A DNA stretch of 64,000 nt from Bifidobacterium bohemicum DSM 22767 (GCF_000741525.1 NZ_JGYP01000001.1:62001-126000); one strand, 5' to 3'. Positions 1-11,945 are shown, counted from the stretch's first letter. Program-made: numbers and translations. The notes: generated from the letters alone by a model not told the origin.

Positions 1-159
1 CCCTCGTACAATCAGGAAAACAGCAAGGTGGCCGGCTGGACCCTTGAGGAATTCAACGGTCGACCACGCATCGCGGCACTAACCGACTGGGCCAATGGAC
101 CGCAGGAGTTGCGTAACCCATCCATGCCCGTTGCCACCCCGTTCCCGGCGCTCGTGTGA
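1..159 (+). CDS. C-terminal end of a truncated gene, possibly histidine phosphatase family
   Basis: Frame 1 is open from the first base of the window to a TGA at 157-159, giving the last 52 residues of a protein whose start lies upstream. The tail contains EEFNGRPRI followed by AALTDWA. This resembles the end of phosphoglycerate mutase-like (histidine phosphatase) proteins, where a short strand is followed by G-x-PRI-x-x-LND. No catalytic RHG motif can be checked because that end is missing. The following corA gene is on the same strand about 180 bases on. The family assignment is a guess from the tail only; that this is a coding end is more secure. Confidence 0.45.
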   Translation, partial: PSYNQENSKVAGWTLEEFNGRPRIAALTDWANGPQELRNPSMPVATPFPALV

Positions 160-342
160 GGATGGGCTCGGGAGTCGAATGCGGATTCATTCGTATGAAT
201 ATGGTCTGCTTGCTGGTCCGTTGGGTGCAGCGGTGTGTGAAAGTTCATCGCGGGCATTATTGTTGACGTTTGGTAGCCGTCGGTGGACTGCGGGCCGCAA
301 ATCGGCCGATTGAGGCGCGATGCATGAAAGGTGGGTGAGAGC

Positions 343-1374
343 ATGCTCAGAATCTTCAATACCGTGAACGGGCAGGTGGAGCAGGTAAGAACGACCGAGG
401 AAGGTTCGTGGGTTTGTCTTTCCGACCCGACCGACGTTGAACTCGCCACCGTTTCACAGGAGACGGGCGTCGATCTTGCCGCGCTGAGGGCTCCGCTGGA
501 TGATGAGGAGCGCTCGCGAGTCGACTCCGACGATGATTATACGATGATCATCGTCGATATTCCCACCGTTGAGGAGCGTGATGGGCGCGACCATTACGAG
601 ACCATCCCGCTTTCGATTGTCGTGACGGCGAAACTGGTCATCACCGTCTGCATGCGTGACACGCCGGTGCTTCATCCGTTCATGGAAGGCACCATCCGCG
701 GGTTCAATACCTATATGAAGTCACGCTTCGTTCTGCAGGTCCTGTATAGGAATGCCACGATGTACCTGCGTTATTTGCGTGTTATCGACCGTAATTCCGA
801 CAATCTCGAGCTCAAACTGCAACATTCCATGCAGAACCGGGAGATTCTGCAACTGCTTGAGCTGTCCAAAACACTGGTGTATTTCACCACCAGTCTCAAG
901 TCGAACGAGCTGGTGATGGAGCGCTTGCGCATCCTGCCCCGGGCGGACGAGCCCAATGACCGGGTGCATCGGCTGGCGGACTCGGTCCTGCCCAATTCCG
1001 GCAGGATACGTAACCAGTCCCTGCTGCGGCTCTACGAGGACGATGAGGATCTGCTTGATGACGTGATCACCGAAAATAAGCAGGCCATCGAGATGGCGAA
1101 CATCTACAGCGGGGTCCTTACGAACATGACGGACGCCTCGGCCTCGATCGTTTCCAATAACCTTAATAACGTGATGCGTATCTTCACGATCATTTCCATT
1201 GTCATTTCGATTCCGACCCTGATTTTTTCAATGTACGGCATGAACTTCCAGAACGGTATGCTCGGTATGCCGTTCACCAATACGCGTTGGGGGTTCATCA
1301 TCGTTCTCGTCATATCGTTGGTCGTGACTGCCTTGGTTGCTTGGTGGCTGACCCGTTCAAAGTTCTTCAAGTAA
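343..1374 (+). CDS. corA: CorA-family magnesium/divalent cation channel
   Basis: A 343-residue inner-membrane protein of the CorA family, which forms pentameric channels for Mg2+ (some members move Co2+ or Ni2+). The long soluble N-terminal part is acidic and helical. Two hydrophobic segments sit at the extreme C-terminus. The first ends in the signature Gly-Met-Asn (MYGMN, near residue 295), the selectivity motif of the family, and a basic RSKFFK tail closes the chain as in typical CorA proteins. The frame is open from a GTG at 331, but ATG 343 is preferred because it begins MLRIFNTVNG. The spacing to leuS (95 bases) gives no firm operon evidence. Family identity is secure; ion specificity is not visible. 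Confidence 0.9.
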   Translation: MLRIFNTVNGQVEQVRTTEEGSWVCLSDPTDVELATVSQETGVDLAALRAPLDDEERSRVDSDDDYTMIIVDIPTVEERDGRDHYETIPLSIVVTAKLVITVCMRDTPVLHPFMEGTIRGFNTYMKSRFVLQVLYRNATMYLRYLRVIDRNSDNLELKLQHSMQNREILQLLELSKTLVYFTTSLKSNELVMERLRILPRADEPNDRVHRLADSVLPNSGRIRNQSLLRLYEDDEDLLDDVITENKQAIEMANIYSGVLTNMTDASASIVSNNLNNVMRIFTIISIVISIPTLIFSMYGMNFQNGMLGMPFTNTRWGFIIVLVISLVVTALVAWWLTRSKFFK

Positions 1375-1468
1375 ATGTGAGCCTCAACGTCCGTTCGCGT
1401 TCATGGTGAGTCTTCATAGTGCGCCAAAGTGACCGCTGTGTCCAGTTGAACTACGATAATTCTTACCC

Positions 1469-4453
<2,985 letters not shown>

Positions 4454-4489
4454 AGTTCGCTCGTAGACGCCTGTTGAACGGCGTTAGGT

Positions 4490-4519
4490 GGGGCATCGTC
4501 CGCTGATCGGCGATGCCCC
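4490..4519 (+). terminator. hairpin terminator after leuS
   Basis: A perfect 9-bp inverted repeat (GGGGCATCG at 4490-4498, CGATGCCCC at 4511-4519) with a 12-base loop lies 36 bases after the leuS stop. The following bases are only weakly T-rich, so termination may be partial. Confidence 0.6.
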
Positions 4520-4742
4520 GCTGTTCTAATGCGATGGTGGTCCGGCTTCATTTCGGTTCGTGTCATGACGGTTGAGCGTCATGACGGGTCAGAATGATTC
4601 GAGGCTGATGCTGCTGTGCCTGTCGGACTGCGAAAGTCGTGGCCGATATCCGCTCCGAGCACTGGCTCGATGATTGACGAATCGTGCCGTGGTGATCGGT
4701 TATGCCGTTTCCTTGCTGTCACCAAAGCTTGTCGAAGGTTGG

Positions 4743-4843
4743 TGTGGATAAGTGCTCGACGTTGTGCGCATTTGCTGTGCACAACTTTCGTGCGGAGTGC
4801 ACGACACGCCTCGAATGTCGATATGTCCATTCGATTATCCACA
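4743..4843. promoter_or_regulatory. intergenic region with two inverted consensus DnaA boxes
   Basis: The roughly 440-base gap between leuS and comEA has no convincing gene. It contains TGTGGATAA at 4743-4751 and TTATCCACA at 4835-4843, which are exact DnaA-box 9-mers in opposite orientation about 83 bases apart. Between them is an imperfect dyad (GTTGTGCGCA ... TGTGCACAAC, about 4761-4785). DnaA boxes outside the origin can act as regulatory or titration sites. Whether these bind DnaA here is inference. Confidence 0.4.
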
Positions 4844-4892
4844 TCTTACTTCAAGGTTTGCGATGCGTGCGATCGGTATGCACGATTGAGTG

Positions 4893-5681
4893 ATGGATTT
4901 GAACATAGGCTTAGGTGGACGCGATGACGTTTCGACGAGTGCCGTGCGCCGTCGCATGCATTCGTCTGCTCTCGGAGCACAATCTCCGGACGCATCCACC
5001 TTTGATTTGCAGGATTCGGGTGGAGCGTCCGATGACTACGAGCCGGTTCCGCTACCTTCGTTTGCCTGTCGATCAGCCACAGAAGTCTTTGCAATGCCGC
5101 AACCAGCAACGTTTCAGAGGCCGGTTCGATCATCGGGGGTCGACGCGCCGTCTAACGGTGAAATGGCTGCCTTCAATCGTGTGCAACGATCACCGAGATT
5201 GAGCATCAAACCCCTGCATGCCGTCATTGTCATCCTGGTTCTGGTTGCGGCGCTGTGTGCGAGCCTGACGCTGCTGGTTCAGCAGTCGATCAACTTTTCA
5301 AGCCAACAAGCGGTTCTGCGGGCGGCACATCCGGCGACTTCCAATGCCAGGACAAATCCTCCGGGAAATCGACCAAAATCCCATGACGACCCTGGTCAAA
5401 CGACCACGCAGAACACGTCTCGATCCGACAAGGAACATGCGGCGGAATCTTCCCGAAGCGCATCTGGGCCACAGACAAACGGTGATGACAATCTTATTGA
5501 TCTGAACACCGCTGACGCCCAGGATCTGCAACGCATCAAAGGTGTCGGGCCCGTTACGGCCAAACGAATCATCGAGTATCGGACGTCTGTAGGCCGTTTT
5601 ACCAGTGTCGATGATCTGTTGAACGTCAAGGGCATCGGTCAGAAGACGCTCGGAAAAATGCGAAGTCAGGTGAAGACATGA
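4893..5681 (+). CDS. comEA: ComEA-type DNA-binding competence protein
   Basis: About 262 residues with the ComEA layout: a cytoplasmic N-terminus, one membrane segment around residues 105-130 (hydrophobic run starting HAVIVILVLV), a low-complexity linker rich in Ser, Thr, Asn and Gln, and a C-terminal helix-hairpin-helix pair (LNTADAQDLQRIKGVG ... LLNVKGIGQKTL, about residues 198-262). ComEA binds double-stranded DNA outside the membrane and passes it to ComEC. Start choice lies between GTG 4890 and ATG 4893, and neither has a strong ribosome site. It overlaps comEC by four bases (ATGA), so the two are translationally coupled. Natural transformation is not established for most bifidobacteria. 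Confidence 0.88.
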   Translation: MDLNIGLGGRDDVSTSAVRRRMHSSALGAQSPDASTFDLQDSGGASDDYEPVPLPSFACRSATEVFAMPQPATFQRPVRSSGVDAPSNGEMAAFNRVQRSPRLSIKPLHAVIVILVLVAALCASLTLLVQQSINFSSQQAVLRAAHPATSNARTNPPGNRPKSHDDPGQTTTQNTSRSDKEHAAESSRSASGPQTNGDDNLIDLNTADAQDLQRIKGVGPVTAKRIIEYRTSVGRFTSVDDLLNVKGIGQKTLGKMRSQVKT

Positions 5682-7465
5682 CGAAAATAAACCGAATGGC
5701 GTCCGATTGGGCGGGTTCATTGCTCGAAGACGGAGATCGGGACTGGCGTATGCTTCCTGTCGCGCTGGCGATGTGGGCAACGATGCTTGGCGTGCATGCT
5801 TGGTTTGAGCGATGCGGCAAAGGCCCAAGTCGTCCGCCTTTCCCGGCACCAGCTTCGCTTCGTCGTTCTGACAGATCCGCAAACCTTGAAGTATCGTCGT
5901 CTCTCATGGTCGTGCTGCTTGCCGTGGTGCTTCTGGTTGTGGCAATGAGCGTTCGAAGTCAGGCCGGCCGATTGATAAAAATCGCCTGCATGCTCGTCCG
6001 GTGGCCATGGACGGTGATGGTGATATGTGCGGCCATGATAGCGACAGAGGCCTCGATGGCCGTTGAATACACGCAGATGCGTGATCCGGCCATAGTGGCA
6101 ACACGTCAAGGTGATTCGTTCGTTGTCGCAGTGATGCGTTTGACGTCACCTGTCACTGCCGCAAGTACGTGGCAGGCAGATTGTCAGGCAAACGCCGTCA
6201 TTGAATCATTCGAGCATGGAAATATCGTGACGAACAGCCATTCTCGGGTGCAGCTGTTCGCCAGCGGCTCGACCTGTGGCTCGATCGACGACGGGCAGAC
6301 GATACGCGTGCACGGCAAGATTCAATCAGCCCGCTATGGCAGTCGCCCCGTCTGGCTTACCGTAACAGCGGGAAGCAAAGTGACGTTGGTTACACCGGCT
6401 TCACTGCCCATGAGAATTGCCGCGTCGATGCGGCGATCGTTCTTCTCCGTTACGGAGCGTCTTCCGGACCAGGGGCGCGTATTGGTGCCCGGATTGACCA
6501 TCGGACTGCTGGGGCAGGACTTCGTCGGTGACAGGGCTGATGGGACAGAGCCGGTCAATGCCACTTTCGCCAAACTTCTTGAAATGCACTTCAGGAATTC
6601 CGGCATCATCCATTTGATGGCGGTTTCGGGAGGTCATTTCGCCCTTGTCGGTGAATTCGTCAAACGTTGCTGCGCGCTTGTGCGTATGCCCAGACAGGCA
6701 GTGGCCTTGCTGAGTTTGATGGCCTATTTCGGTCTGGCAGGTCTGATGTTTCCGTCGGATTCAGTGCTGCGGGCATTGGCGATGGGCACGCTTGCTGCGC
6801 TATCCATGACTTTGGGACGCCGGGCACAGCCACTAAGCTCACTGTCATGGACGGTGATCGCCGTTCTGCTATTCGACCCGAGCATGGCGCGTAGTTTTGG
6901 TTTTGCGCTCTCCTGTGCCGCTGTGCTCGGCATTGTGCTGTGTACTGAGCCCTTGACCGAATGGCTCAACGCCATATTGCCGTTGAGACTGGCGCAAGCG
7001 ACTTCCGTCACCCTTGCCGCTCAGGCCTTTACCTTGCCCGTACAAGTGTTGATGACCCCTCAACTGCCTCTGCTGGCCTTGCCTGCGAATCTTATTGTTG
7101 CCCCTTTCGTGAACTGGTCCACCGTCACCGGACTCTTGGCGCTGTTGCTGTCACCTTTGGGCATGTGGCCGGCTTATTCGCTGGCCTGGCTATCAAGCCT
7201 GGGCACCGAAATCATGCGCTGGTGCGCGGACATGTTCGGAACCCTGTCGGTCTCCACCTTGCCTTGTGTAGGTGGACCATCAGGGGCCTTACTCGTTCTT
7301 GTCTGCGAAATTCTGGCGATCACACTAGCTCGGGAGTCGAGCTCATGGATTCGACGACGAACCACCGATGAACCGGAGTTCGAAGGTGAACGGTTCGTGT
7401 CCACGTGGCCGCAGCGCATGGCAACATGGATTCATGAAACCGAACAAATGTTCGAAAGCAGATAG
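5678..7465 (+). CDS. comEC: ComEC/Rec2-type DNA uptake channel, short form
   Basis: A 595-residue polytopic membrane protein with the competence domain of ComEC, the presumed channel for single-stranded DNA. The family motif appears as IIHLMAVSGGHFALV, near residues 308-322, followed by multiple hydrophobic helices with the usual PSDSVLRA-like stretch. Two N-terminal membrane helices and an OB-like soluble region precede it. It ends soon after the last helices: there is no C-terminal metallo-beta-lactamase-like domain and no HxHxDH motif, so it is shorter than the roughly 750-residue classic ComEC. The start overlaps the comEA stop, and holA follows after 95 bases. Confidence 0.88.
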   Translation: MTKINRMASDWAGSLLEDGDRDWRMLPVALAMWATMLGVHAWFERCGKGPSRPPFPAPASLRRSDRSANLEVSSSLMVVLLAVVLLVVAMSVRSQAGRLIKIACMLVRWPWTVMVICAAMIATEASMAVEYTQMRDPAIVATRQGDSFVVAVMRLTSPVTAASTWQADCQANAVIESFEHGNIVTNSHSRVQLFASGSTCGSIDDGQTIRVHGKIQSARYGSRPVWLTVTAGSKVTLVTPASLPMRIAASMRRSFFSVTERLPDQGRVLVPGLTIGLLGQDFVGDRADGTEPVNATFAKLLEMHFRNSGIIHLMAVSGGHFALVGEFVKRCCALVRMPRQAVALLSLMAYFGLAGLMFPSDSVLRALAMGTLAALSMTLGRRAQPLSSLSWTVIAVLLFDPSMARSFGFALSCAAVLGIVLCTEPLTEWLNAILPLRLAQATSVTLAAQAFTLPVQVLMTPQLPLLALPANLIVAPFVNWSTVTGLLALLLSPLGMWPAYSLAWLSSLGTEIMRWCADMFGTLSVSTLPCVGGPSGALLVLVCEILAITLARESSSWIRRRTTDEPEFEGERFVSTWPQRMATWIHETEQMFESR

Positions 7466-7560
7466 GGGATGCTACGATATGGAAAGGAATCACGCCCAGC
7501 ATCTGCCGCGGGCATCGCGGCAGAGCGAGGCAAGAAGTTTAGGTACAAGCGGGGAGGGGC

Positions 7561-8544
7561 ATGACTGCAACAAACAAGAGTGAGCGGTCGCCTATGACCT
7601 TGGTGGTAGGCGGTGACCCTTTTCTCAACGATCAACGAGTTCGGCAACTGGTCGATCAGGCCGTGCGCAAAGATGCTGAGGCCGAATTAATCGAGTTGGA
7701 CGCAGAAACGGCCGACCGTTACGATTTTGACGAAGCCACGGGGCCCTCGCTGTTCAGTTCCACAGCCGTGGTCACGATTCGTCATTCCGAAACCGCCGAC
7801 GAGGGTCTTGTCGATGCGATGGCGACCTACTGCAAACAAGCCAATAATGATGGTCCTGCCAGCACCGTGATTGTGCAGCATGCAGGCGGACCCAAAGGTC
7901 GTGGCGTGCTCAATACGCTCACAAAATCCGGGGCACGGAAAGAGGAAGTGCCCGACCTTAAAAAGGCCGACGCCAAGCTCAACTTCGTCTTACAAAGATT
8001 CAAGCGTGAGAAACGTGGCATCGAGCCGTCCGCGGCCCAACAACTGGTAGCGGTATTGGGCGAAAAAACAGGCGAGCTGGCGGCGATGTGCGCCCAACTG
8101 TGCTCTGACTTCAAAACTCAGACAATAACCCTCGATCAGGTCAACCAATACCTCTCATCCAATCCGACCGTTACCGGTTTCACCGTCGCGGACACGGCGC
8201 TCGCGGGCAATGTCGCCGGTGCTTTGACGGCTATGCGTTCGGCTGTGGCACAGGGAACCGAGCCAATTGCGTTGGTCGGGGCGCTCGCGATGAAGTTGCG
8301 AACTTTGGCCAAGGCATCAGCGGTTCGTTCCGGAGTGATCTCACAGGCCGAGGCGAAGGTCAACCCGTGGGTGCTGAAGAATTCGATGAGGCAACTGTCC
8401 GGCTGGACATCCGCCGGACTGTCTCGATGCATTCAAAAATTGGCTTGGGTCGATGAACAAAATAAATCGAATGGCGGGGATCCCGTCTATGCCCTTGAAG
8501 AAGCGATTGCGCTGATTGGCACGAAAGGTCGGCGTGAAATATGA
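7561..8544 (+). CDS. holA: DNA polymerase III subunit delta
   Basis: A 327-residue protein matching HolA, the delta subunit of the clamp loader, which opens the beta sliding clamp. It starts with LVVGGDPFLNDQRVRQL, the usual N-terminal stretch of HolA (a GD-x-x-L-like motif), and contains KRGIEPSAAQQLVAVLGEKTGELAAMCAQL, typical of the middle helical domain. The C-terminal collar domain runs to the stop. A purine-rich ribosome site (GGGGAGGGG) lies directly before ATG 7561. The last four bases overlap tsaE (ATGA). The comEC-holA order is widely conserved in bacteria. Confidence 0.93.
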   Translation: MTATNKSERSPMTLVVGGDPFLNDQRVRQLVDQAVRKDAEAELIELDAETADRYDFDEATGPSLFSSTAVVTIRHSETADEGLVDAMATYCKQANNDGPASTVIVQHAGGPKGRGVLNTLTKSGARKEEVPDLKKADAKLNFVLQRFKREKRGIEPSAAQQLVAVLGEKTGELAAMCAQLCSDFKTQTITLDQVNQYLSSNPTVTGFTVADTALAGNVAGALTAMRSAVAQGTEPIALVGALAMKLRTLAKASAVRSGVISQAEAKVNPWVLKNSMRQLSGWTSAGLSRCIQKLAWVDEQNKSNGGDPVYALEEAIALIGTKGRREI

Positions 8545-9209
8545 CGGAAGCCATCGATTACGGTAAGGACATGAAAATGGATGTCGACGATAGGGAGGTT
8601 CAGGATGGTCGGGGAACGTCGAGTTATTCATTGATCATCTCGACCGGCGAACGGATGCGGAATTTCGGAGCAGTGGTTTCCGGTGTTGTGCACGGCGGTG
8701 ACGTGGTATTGCTATCGGGCCCGCTGGGAGCCGGTAAAACAACATTTGCGCAAGGATTCGGCGCAGGCTTGGGCATTCAGGATCCGATAGTCTCACCCAC
8801 GTTCACGCTTGCTCGAGAGCTTGACGGTCATTTTGCCGACCGGACCCCGGCTCACCTCGTTCATGTCGATGCCTATCGTCTTGGAGGCGAAGGCTATGCG
8901 CCGGGCCAGGATCGTACCGATCGTTTGCTTGATGAACTCGAGGCTATGGGTTTGGATGAGGAACTGGAGGATCCCGGCGAACAGACAGTGATCCTGATGG
9001 AATGGGGAGAGCAGATGGTTTCGGCCCTGGCTCCGGAACGGTTGGAGATTCACATCGCCCGTCCGATGTCGGACGATGTCTGCTCAGCCAACGAACAGTT
9101 GAGCGCAGAGGGTCCGCGTTCGGTCAGCGTCGTTGCAGTGGGCAATCGATGGCGCGACGTTCCTCGGGCGCTTGAGCAGACGATGCGCGAGAGTGGTTCT
9201 GCTCACTGA
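8541..9209 (+). CDS. tsaE: tRNA t6A biosynthesis ATPase TsaE
   Basis: A small P-loop ATPase that works with TsaB and TsaD in making N6-threonylcarbamoyladenosine at position 37 of ANN-reading tRNAs. Walker A is GPLGAGKTT at about residues 60-68, followed by the family hallmark VSPTFTL. A HVDAYRLG stretch and a late VILMEWGEQM block (Walker B-like region) are also typical. At 222 residues it is longer than the usual 150, with an N-terminal extension of about 35 residues and a C-terminal tail. An internal Met could be the real start, but coupling with holA through the ATGA overlap favours 8541. tsaB, rimI and tsaD follow. Confidence 0.92.
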   Translation: MTEAIDYGKDMKMDVDDREVQDGRGTSSYSLIISTGERMRNFGAVVSGVVHGGDVVLLSGPLGAGKTTFAQGFGAGLGIQDPIVSPTFTLARELDGHFADRTPAHLVHVDAYRLGGEGYAPGQDRTDRLLDELEAMGLDEELEDPGEQTVILMEWGEQMVSALAPERLEIHIARPMSDDVCSANEQLSAEGPRSVSVVAVGNRWRDVPRALEQTMRESGSAH

Positions 9210-9229
9210 ACGCGTTTTTGTAAATGTCG

Positions 9230-9261
9230 CCAATCCATTTCAAGATTTTAGAATGGATTGG
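9230..9261 (+). repeat. hairpin between tsaE and tsaB
   Basis: A perfect 10-bp inverted repeat (CCAATCCATT at 9230-9239, AATGGATTGG at 9252-9261) with a 12-base loop lies in the 139-base gap between tsaE and tsaB. No T-run follows, so it is not a standard terminator. It could be a processing or attenuation site that separates expression of the two halves of the cluster. Confidence 0.4.
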
Positions 9262-9348
9262 TTCGCTGTAGGAGGCCGTCGCGGACGGATGCGGGTATGG
9301 ATGGCACCGGGACAGGCCAACAAGCATGAGAGGTAGGAACAAGTAGCA

Positions 9349-10233
9349 ATGACAAATACGTTGGTGATAGATACCTCGTATGGCTCGACAGTGGGTATCG
9401 TGGGTCACGAGCCCGTTTATGAGCCGGATTCACGAACGCATGTCGAACGCTTGCAAGTCAATATCGAACGGGCTTGCCGCCAGGCGCGATTGATTCCAAG
9501 CGACCTCGACCGTATTGTCGTGGGCGTGGGGCCAGCCCCATTCACCGGTCTCCGGGTCGGCATTGTGACTGCAAAGGCGATGGCATTCGCAACCGGAGCC
9601 CAACTGATCGGTCAGGATGTACTTGCCCCTCAGGCGTACGCGCTCAGGCTCAGTCGTCATGGAAACGAGGTGTCGGTGGATGGCCATGATGCTCGAAATG
9701 CAGGTAGCCGTTTGAAGACGGATACGACGAATGAACGAAACGTCAGTGAGGATCAGACTCGCCATGTCAGCCTCGCCGTCAATGATGCACGTCGTAAGCA
9801 ATTGTATTTTGAGCTTTTCGACGGTGAAGATCGGTCGAAGCCGCTTATCGATATGGATATTGACTACCCCGACCATATCGCGAAGCGGGTGCTCGAAGCG
9901 ACTGAGCGACGTTTTGGCAAGGATTGCACCGGAGTGGTCATCGATGTAATGGGTCACGGAGCCGGCAAATACGCGGACTCATGGGAAGCGTTCGGCGATG
10001 GCATGGGCCTATTGGTCGACCATTCGATTCTGGACTTCAAAGCCAAGGGTATCGAGCTGTTCGCCCAATGCGCTCCTTTGGGGTCAAGTGCGGATAAACC
10101 CGTCGAGCCGCTGTATCTTCGTCGTCCTGATGTTTCCACCCCAAACCCGCTGAAACATGTGCTTAGAGACAACCACACAACCTCGAAGGGCTCGTATGCG
10201 GGTGTGCCGTCCCTCGACGATGGGAACCAGTGA
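9349..10233 (+). CDS. tsaB: t6A biosynthesis protein TsaB
   Basis: A 294-residue member of the ASKHA-fold TsaB family, the non-catalytic partner of TsaD in the threonylcarbamoyl transferase complex. The N-terminus TLVIDTSYGSTVGIV is the usual beta-hairpin, and VGVGPAPFTGLRVGI corresponds to the GPGSFTGLR/I motif. The C-terminal half carries PLYLRRPDV, the common ending of the family. It is longer than the roughly 230-residue E. coli protein because of an insertion around residues 100-135. ATG 9349 follows a purine-rich stretch. rimI starts one base after its stop. Confidence 0.93.
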   Translation: MTNTLVIDTSYGSTVGIVGHEPVYEPDSRTHVERLQVNIERACRQARLIPSDLDRIVVGVGPAPFTGLRVGIVTAKAMAFATGAQLIGQDVLAPQAYALRLSRHGNEVSVDGHDARNAGSRLKTDTTNERNVSEDQTRHVSLAVNDARRKQLYFELFDGEDRSKPLIDMDIDYPDHIAKRVLEATERRFGKDCTGVVIDVMGHGAGKYADSWEAFGDGMGLLVDHSILDFKAKGIELFAQCAPLGSSADKPVEPLYLRRPDVSTPNPLKHVLRDNHTTSKGSYAGVPSLDDGNQ

Positions 10234-10234
10234 C

Positions 10235-10867
10235 ATGATAGTGGCCATGTGTCAATTAGACGAGGGTTGGGCCATCGAACAGGTCAGTGTTCTCGAATCA
10301 AGACTCGACGATCGAACCGGATGGACCAAAACCCAAGTGCAGCGGGAACTGACTGCTCCCGATCGCACTTATATAGCCGACATCAGGAATAGCTCAGATG
10401 GCTCGGACATTGGATCGCAGGCTGAATTCCAAGGAACGGGTCATTTCGCGGCAGATGACGATACCAAAACGTGGTTAGCGAACGGGTGGACCAGCGAGAG
10501 GCCAACTGCCGTCATGCGCGGCTATGCGGGTTACTGGCACGATGGTTTGTCCGGCGAGATGACCAGCGTGAATGTCGATCCTCGCCATCGCCGTGTCGGC
10601 GTGGGCGCCGGACTGGTCAAATGGATCATCGAGGACGCGAAAAGGCATCACATTCAACGCCTTACGCTGGAGGTTCGCCCGGACAACATCCCGGCCAAAG
10701 CCCTGTACGACGGATTCGGATTCAGGCATACGACGAGGCTTAAAAATTATTACGGACAAGGGGTTGACGCCGATGAGATGGCGCTTGATTTGGAACCGAG
10801 GACGGTAGGTTTCGTAGGCGTTCTCGGCGACAACGACCATAGACGAGAGGGGACCAAACATGAGTGA
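10235..10867 (+). CDS. rimI: RimI-type ribosomal protein N-acetyltransferase
   Basis: A GNAT acetyltransferase of about 210 residues located between tsaB and tsaD, the usual place of rimI (N-terminal acetylation of ribosomal protein S18). The acetyl-CoA binding motif is visible as RHRRVGVGAGLVKWII. It is followed by LTLEVRPDNIPAKALYDGFGFRHTTRLKNYYGQG, of which the NxxAxxLYxxxGF core and the YY/GxDA ending are RimI hallmarks. The frame is open further upstream inside tsaB (to 10157). The starts that avoid that overlap are ATG 10235 and ATG 10247; I chose 10235, directly after the tsaB stop. There is an unusual acidic insertion around residues 55-85. It overlaps tsaD by eight bases. Confidence 0.85.
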   Translation: MIVAMCQLDEGWAIEQVSVLESRLDDRTGWTKTQVQRELTAPDRTYIADIRNSSDGSDIGSQAEFQGTGHFAADDDTKTWLANGWTSERPTAVMRGYAGYWHDGLSGEMTSVNVDPRHRRVGVGAGLVKWIIEDAKRHHIQRLTLEVRPDNIPAKALYDGFGFRHTTRLKNYYGQGVDADEMALDLEPRTVGFVGVLGDNDHRREGTKHE

Positions 10868-11903
10868 ACCAGTGGTGCTGGGTATTGAATCGACCTGCGA
10901 TGAGACGGCGGCGGCCGTGGTAAGGGGGCGCACCCTGTTGTCCAATGTCGTGGCTTCGTCAATGGATGAACACGCTCGGTATGGGGGCGTCATTCCTGAA
11001 ATCGCCTCGCGCGCTCATGCCGAAGCCTTCGTGCCGGTGGTGTCCAAGGCCTTATCCGATGCCAACATGGAACTCGACGATGTCGACGCCATCGCCGTTT
11101 CCGCTGGCCCCGGGCTCGCCGGATGCCTGGCGGTGGGGGTTTCCGGCGCGAAGGCCCTGGCTTGGGCCAGTGGAAAGCCAATTTACGGCATAAACCATGT
11201 AATCGGTCATATTGCCGTCACTCAGTTGCAGTTCGGTCCATTTCCGAAGGATACATTGGCGCTTATCGTTTCCGGTGGCCACACTTCCTTGTTGCATGTC
11301 GCTGATGTCGCCCGTCATGTGGACGTGGTGGGCACGACGCTGGATGACGCGGCAGGGGAGTGCTTCGACAAGGTCGCGCGGCTTCTGGGGTTCCCATATC
11401 CGGGTGGGCCTCATATCGACCGACATGCGCGGCTGGGTAATCCTGATGCAATCAATGTCCCTCAAGGGTTGACGAAGGGCAAATCCGGTAAGGAACATCC
11501 CTACGATTTCAGTTTTTCGGGCGTGAAAACGGCTGTCGCGCGCTGGGTGGAGGCCGAACGTGCCGCTGGTCGGCCCGTTCCGGTAGATGACGTGTGCGCT
11601 TCGCTGGCTTCGTCCGTGGCCGGTGTGCTGGCGGATAAGGCGATGCACGCGTGCGAACAATACGGTTCCAAAACCCTGATCGTAGGTGGGGGTTTCACTG
11701 CCAACTCGCAGTTGCGCTCGGAATTGATCATGTCCGGCCGACGTCATGACGTCGAAGTGCGCATTCCAGAACTTCGGTTATGCACTGATAACGGGGCGAT
11801 GGTGGCCATGCTCGGTGTCAATCTGGTGGAAGCTGGCGTGCGGCCGTCTTCCTTGGACTTTGCGATTGATTCTGCGATGCCGATGGACGTCATAAGTGTA
11901 TGA
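10860..11903 (+). CDS. tsaD: tRNA N6-adenosine threonylcarbamoyltransferase TsaD
   Basis: A 347-residue ASKHA-fold metalloenzyme that transfers the threonylcarbamoyl group to A37 of tRNA. It begins VLGIESTCDETAAAVV, the family signature. The metal-binding HxxxH is HVIGH at about residues 113-117. Other markers are LIVSGGHTSLL, LDDAAGECFDKVARLLG, YDFSFSGVKTAV and LIVGGGFTANSQLR. The length is normal for the family. It closes the tsaE-tsaB-rimI-tsaD operon and is followed by tRNA-Asn, whose own t6A status depends on this enzyme in most bacteria. Confidence 0.97.
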   Translation: MSEPVVLGIESTCDETAAAVVRGRTLLSNVVASSMDEHARYGGVIPEIASRAHAEAFVPVVSKALSDANMELDDVDAIAVSAGPGLAGCLAVGVSGAKALAWASGKPIYGINHVIGHIAVTQLQFGPFPKDTLALIVSGGHTSLLHVADVARHVDVVGTTLDDAAGECFDKVARLLGFPYPGGPHIDRHARLGNPDAINVPQGLTKGKSGKEHPYDFSFSGVKTAVARWVEAERAAGRPVPVDDVCASLASSVAGVLADKAMHACEQYGSKTLIVGGGFTANSQLRSELIMSGRRHDVEVRIPELRLCTDNGAMVAMLGVNLVEAGVRPSSLDFAIDSAMPMDVISV

Positions 11904-11945
11904 CCATTACCAATCAGTGTTGTTTTTGTGGGCGACACGCTGGAT

